A stretch of 8,131 nucleotides of DNA from positions 1 through 8,131 of the forward strand of contig JAQUAA010000029.1 in the NCBI GenBank assembly GCA_028687495.1, read 5' to 3'. How positions within the stretch are numbered: position 1 is the first letter of the stretch; each line of letters starts with the position of its first letter. The notes under the pieces are model-generated. The model searched no databases, had not been told where the DNA came from, and was given only the letters and a program-made list of their open reading frames with translations. Position numbers and translations under genes: made by a program. Below, piece after piece: positions 5,538 to 8,131 of the stretch. The stretch comes from Minisyncoccota bacterium. GTDB taxonomy: Bacteria > Patescibacteriota > Minisyncoccia > Minisyncoccales > RBG-13-42-11.

Positions 5538-5945
5538 ATGAAAAAGTATAGAAATTTATATTTAATAATGATTTCAATTTTGATATTCGGTGGACTTTTC
5601 GGCCTCAAGTATTACTTTGGGGCGAGGGAAGGATTGCCGGCTTATGCTCAAAATAACGCCGATATTCAAACGGCTTATGAATACGCCTTAGAGAAACCAG
5701 AACTTTTGGAACAAATCCCTTGCTACTGCGGTTGTTCCCAGATCGGACATAAAAATGTCGAAGACTGCTTCGTGAAAGAATTCAGGAACGATGGAAGGGT
5801 TGTGTTCGACGAACACGGAGCTAACTGCGGCATTTGTTATTCTACGGCTCTGGACAGCAAAGCTCTTTTTGAAAAGGGCAAAAGTCCTCAAGAGGTCAAA
5901 AATTTTATTGATGAAAAATATTCCCGATATGGATCAACAATATAA
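5538..5945 (+). CDS. Membrane-anchored PCYCGC-motif protein
   Basis: The 135-residue protein matches the PCYCGC-motif family of unknown function, known mostly from Gram-positive lipoproteins. A basic N terminus (KKYR) and one hydrophobic helix (about 7-23) anchor it with the rest outside the cell. There is no lipobox; an AYA site at 35-37 is probably too far from the helix for cleavage. The domain spans about 42-133. It has PCYCGC (C62, C64, C66), H71, C77, then DEHGANCGIC (H93, C97, C100), then GKSPQEVKNFIDEKYSRYG. Six cysteines and two histidines form a plausible soft-metal or disulfide centre. It lies 12 bases after csoR and overlaps the HMA-DsbD-cupredoxin gene, so it should be copper-induced. 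A role as extracellular copper-binding or thiol-redox partner of that protein is inferred from context. Confidence 0.85.
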   Translation: MKKYRNLYLIMISILIFGGLFGLKYYFGAREGLPAYAQNNADIQTAYEYALEKPELLEQIPCYCGCSQIGHKNVEDCFVKEFRNDGRVVFDEHGANCGICYSTALDSKALFEKGKSPQEVKNFIDEKYSRYGSTI

Positions 5946-7416
5946 AGAGAATAAAGAAAAAATAAAAGAGCACACCTATTTCGTTAAGGGAATGCACTGT
6001 GCTTCTTGCGAGATTTTGATAGAAAAAAAATTACTGGAATTGAACGGAGTAAAATCGGTTGAGGCATCGACAAATTCCGGGGAGGTGGTGATTGAATACG
6101 AAGGGGAAGCCCCGCGAATCAACGTCTTAAACAAGATTTTCCAAAAGGAAAATTATGTTTTCTCCGATAAACGAGGAGAAACCGAATCTCGGAACGGTTT
6201 TGACAGGAAAGAATTTTTCATAACTTTCGGAATTGGCTTATTGGTAATTTTTGGTTTCATCGGTTTAATCAGGTTGGGCTTATCCGGCTTAATTAGCGTC
6301 AATTCCTCCTCTTCCTTGATAACTTTTTTTGTTTTCGGTCTTCTGGCAGGTATCTCAACTTGTGCGGCCCTGGTTGGGGGGTTGGTTCTTTCAATGTCCA
6401 AACAGTGGTTGGAGCTCTATCCCGATAATAAATCCACCTTCACAAAACTTCAGCCTCACCTCATGTTTAACGTGGGCAGGATTGTTTCCTATGCGGTTTT
6501 GGGAGCGGCGTTGGGTATGTTGGGCGGAAAATTGCAGATTTCTTTGAAATTCACTTCGTTTTTGGTTATCGTCGTATCCGTTATGATGAACCTTCTGGCC
6601 TTACAAATGCTGGGCTTGAAGGCTTTTCGAAAATTTCAATTTACAATGCCAAGATTCATAACAAGACGCATAGCCGACGAATCCAATTTCCGGGGACGCT
6701 ACATGCCCTTTTTAATGGGAGCATTAACTTTCTTTTTACCCTGCGGTTTTACCATAACCGCCCAGGGACTGGCTCTGCTTTCGGGGAGTGCTTTGCAGGG
6801 CGCTTTAATCATGTTGTTTTTCGCCTTGGGCACTCTACCGATGCTTCTGACGATAGGTTTCTCCACCATTAATTTTTCCAAGAAACCGCATTTGTCCTTC
6901 AGATTTTTGAAGGTCGCCGGTTTCCTGGTTCTGTTTTTCGCTTTGTACAATATTAATTCCCAGCTGAATGTTATGGGCGTAACCAGTTTAAATGACATTA
7001 AGCCCAAAGTTACCCAGTCCGCCGGTAAAACGGAAGAAGGATTGGCTCCGATTATTAACGGCAAGCAGCTTCTTAAGATGGAGGCTTCTTCCCGGGGCTA
7101 CAATCCGGATTTTTTCAAAATCAAAGTCGGAATTCCCGTGAGATGGGAAATCACCGATGTGGGAACATCGGGATGCACCAATGCCGTAATCTCCCGGAAT
7201 CTGTTTGAAGGAGAGATTCCCTTGACTCCTGGTCAAACCAGCGTCAAAGAATTTACTCCGACTAAAGCCGGAAGATACAAGTTCAGCTGCTGGATGGGCA
7301 TGGTTTCGGGCATGATTGAAGTGATAGATGAAAAAAATCAGACAGTTCAGGCAGCTCAAACTGCAGTTGTGTCTTCTGGGGCAAGGGGGTGCAGTTGCGG
7401 GTGCAGTGGCAGATGA
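5929..7416 (+). CDS. HMA / DsbD-SafE-like / cupredoxin fusion membrane protein
   Basis: A 495-residue fusion. Residues 15-78 form an HMA domain with GMHCASC (C24, C27) for Cu(I). Seven hydrophobic helices follow (about 96-118, 130-157, 178-200, 207-232, 258-284, 289-314, 323-345), resembling the DsbD/SafE transmembrane family, with C145 in ISTCAALVGG and C272 in FFLPCGFT, equivalent to the DsbD redox pair. Residues 375-466 form a cupredoxin-like domain with C416 in SGCTN and C454, M456 and M458 in FSCWMGM. The tail ends GCSCGCSGR (C488, C490, C492). Basic loops at 242-257 and 315-325 imply HMA inside and cupredoxin outside. Likely role: copper delivery or electron transfer across the membrane. 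The ATG at 5929 overlaps the PCYCGC gene by 17 bases; an in-frame ATG at 5911 is possible. It overlaps copA by ATGA. Confidence 0.88.
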   Translation: MDQQYKENKEKIKEHTYFVKGMHCASCEILIEKKLLELNGVKSVEASTNSGEVVIEYEGEAPRINVLNKIFQKENYVFSDKRGETESRNGFDRKEFFITFGIGLLVIFGFIGLIRLGLSGLISVNSSSSLITFFVFGLLAGISTCAALVGGLVLSMSKQWLELYPDNKSTFTKLQPHLMFNVGRIVSYAVLGAALGMLGGKLQISLKFTSFLVIVVSVMMNLLALQMLGLKAFRKFQFTMPRFITRRIADESNFRGRYMPFLMGALTFFLPCGFTITAQGLALLSGSALQGALIMLFFALGTLPMLLTIGFSTINFSKKPHLSFRFLKVAGFLVLFFALYNINSQLNVMGVTSLNDIKPKVTQSAGKTEEGLAPIINGKQLLKMEASSRGYNPDFFKIKVGIPVRWEITDVGTSGCTNAVISRNLFEGEIPLTPGQTSVKEFTPTKAGRYKFSCWMGMVSGMIEVIDEKNQTVQAAQTAVVSSGARGCSCGCSGR

Positions 7417-8131
7417 AGAAAATAATCTTAAAAATATCCAAAATGGACTGCGCTTCCTGCGCAGCCAACATTGAATACACTCTTAAAAAAGAAAAGGGTG
7501 TGTTTTCGGCTGGCGTTAATTTTGCATCGGAAAAAGCAACCGTTGAATTTGACGGAAAAGAGACAAATCTCGAGAAAATCAAGAAGGTTATAAAAGACTT
7601 GGGTTACGGAGCCGAAGAGGAAACTTACGAATCGATGATGGAACATCACGAACACAGTCGGCCATCCGGCGAAGAAGAAATCGGACGGCTGAAAAACACT
7701 TTCATCTTTTCCGCCGTCTTCGGCCTGCCGGTCTTCTATTTGGTCATGGCAAAAATGGTGGGATTGCCCCTGCCTCCTTTGTCTTTAAAAGCGGAAATCG
7801 TCATCCAATTTTTGATTACCACCGCAGTCATGGCGGTGAATTATCCCATATATATTTCCGGCCTGAAAAAATTGATTCAGAGAAAACCGAACATGGATTC
7901 TCTGATTCAGACCGGGACAATGGCTGCTTATTTTTACAGTGTAGCCATATCTTTGTTGATCTGGTTGAATCCCAATTACGGGGGAGATCATCTTTATTAC
8001 GAAAGCGCCGCCCTGATCTTGGTTTTCATTTCTCTCGGCAAATATCTTGAGGCTTTGACTAAGGGAAAAACCGGCGAGGCGATAAAAAAACTCATCGGTC
8101 TTCAATCTAAAGAAGCCACGATCATAAGGGA
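7413..8131 (+). CDS. copA: Cu+-transporting P1B-type ATPase, N-terminal part (3' end outside window)
   Basis: CopA exports Cu(I) from the cytosol using ATP. The first 239 residues are visible. An N-terminal HMA domain (2-68) has KMDCASC (C13, C16). A short acidic and His-rich linker EHHEH (77-81) follows. The first membrane helices lie near 97-115, 127-150, 162-186 and 195-210, with family motifs KPNMDSLIQTGTMAAY (158-173) and YYESAALILVFISLGKYLEALTKGKT (195-220), then KKLIGLQSKEATIIR leading to the actuator domain. The CPC membrane motif, DKTG phosphorylation site and nucleotide domain lie beyond base 8131, so Cu versus Zn/Cd selectivity rests on the HMA type and the CsoR operon. The ATG at 7413 overlaps the stop of the fusion gene (ATGA), implying translational coupling. 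The frame is intact to the window end. Confidence 0.93.
   Translation, partial: MKKIILKISKMDCASCAANIEYTLKKEKGVFSAGVNFASEKATVEFDGKETNLEKIKKVIKDLGYGAEEETYESMMEHHEHSRPSGEEEIGRLKNTFIFSAVFGLPVFYLVMAKMVGLPLPPLSLKAEIVIQFLITTAVMAVNYPIYISGLKKLIQRKPNMDSLIQTGTMAAYFYSVAISLLIWLNPNYGGDHLYYESAALILVFISLGKYLEALTKGKTGEAIKKLIGLQSKEATIIR

Noticed and set aside
5791..5928. A longer start for the HMA-DsbD-cupredoxin gene from a TTG at 5791
   Set aside because: It would overlap the conserved Cys region of the PCYCGC protein in another frame, and its translation shows no family similarity.

Overview
The window is a fully plus-strand, gene-dense, AT-rich stretch with ten closely packed or overlapping genes and no intergenic gap above about 112 bases. 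The standard code is used: TGA is a working stop in at least three genes, which argues against the UGA-glycine lineages (Gracilibacteria, Absconditabacteria). Compact and remodelled glycolytic enzymes, lysine-rich proteins, few Shine-Dalgarno sequences and a short heptamer repeat inside a housekeeping gene suggest a Patescibacteria/CPR bacterium. This is inference from style and family content; no 16S or ribosomal protein is present to fix it.

Region 1 (1-1342) is the end of a glycolytic block. It holds the C-terminal half of enolase, overlapping a 2,3-bisphosphoglycerate-dependent phosphoglycerate mutase; these are consecutive enzymes of lower glycolysis. Region 2 (1343-4276) is a sulfur-trafficking operon. 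It has a sigma-70-type promoter overlapped by a perfect 11-bp inverted repeat, a small ArsR-type winged-helix regulator with a CxxC pair at each end, a NifS/IscS cysteine desulfurase, an IscU-type scaffold and the tRNA 2-thiouridylase MnmA. All are coupled by overlapping start and stop codons.

Region 3 (4277-5140) has a tiny exported Met-rich membrane protein and a cytosolic Fe/Mn superoxide dismutase. Region 4 (5141-8131, running off the end) is a copper operon. It has a promoter and CsoR-type operator, a CsoR repressor with the complete Cys-His-Cys copper triad, a membrane-anchored PCYCGC-motif protein, a fusion protein (HMA domain, seven-TM DsbD/SafE-like core, cupredoxin domain, Cys-rich tail) and the N-terminal half of a Cu+-ATPase (CopA).

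Region 2 would supply sulfur for Fe-S clusters and tRNA thiolation under a Cys-rich regulator. Region 4 would sense cytosolic Cu(I) and move or handle it across the single membrane. Copper attacks Fe-S clusters and thiols, and superoxide dismutase lies between the two operons, so the neighbourhood makes sense as metal and redox homeostasis. The most interesting points are the undescribed pairing of an ArsR-type Cys-pair regulator with the Fe-S/tRNA-thiolation operon, and the PCYCGC plus HMA-DsbD-cupredoxin pair inside a CsoR-controlled operon.
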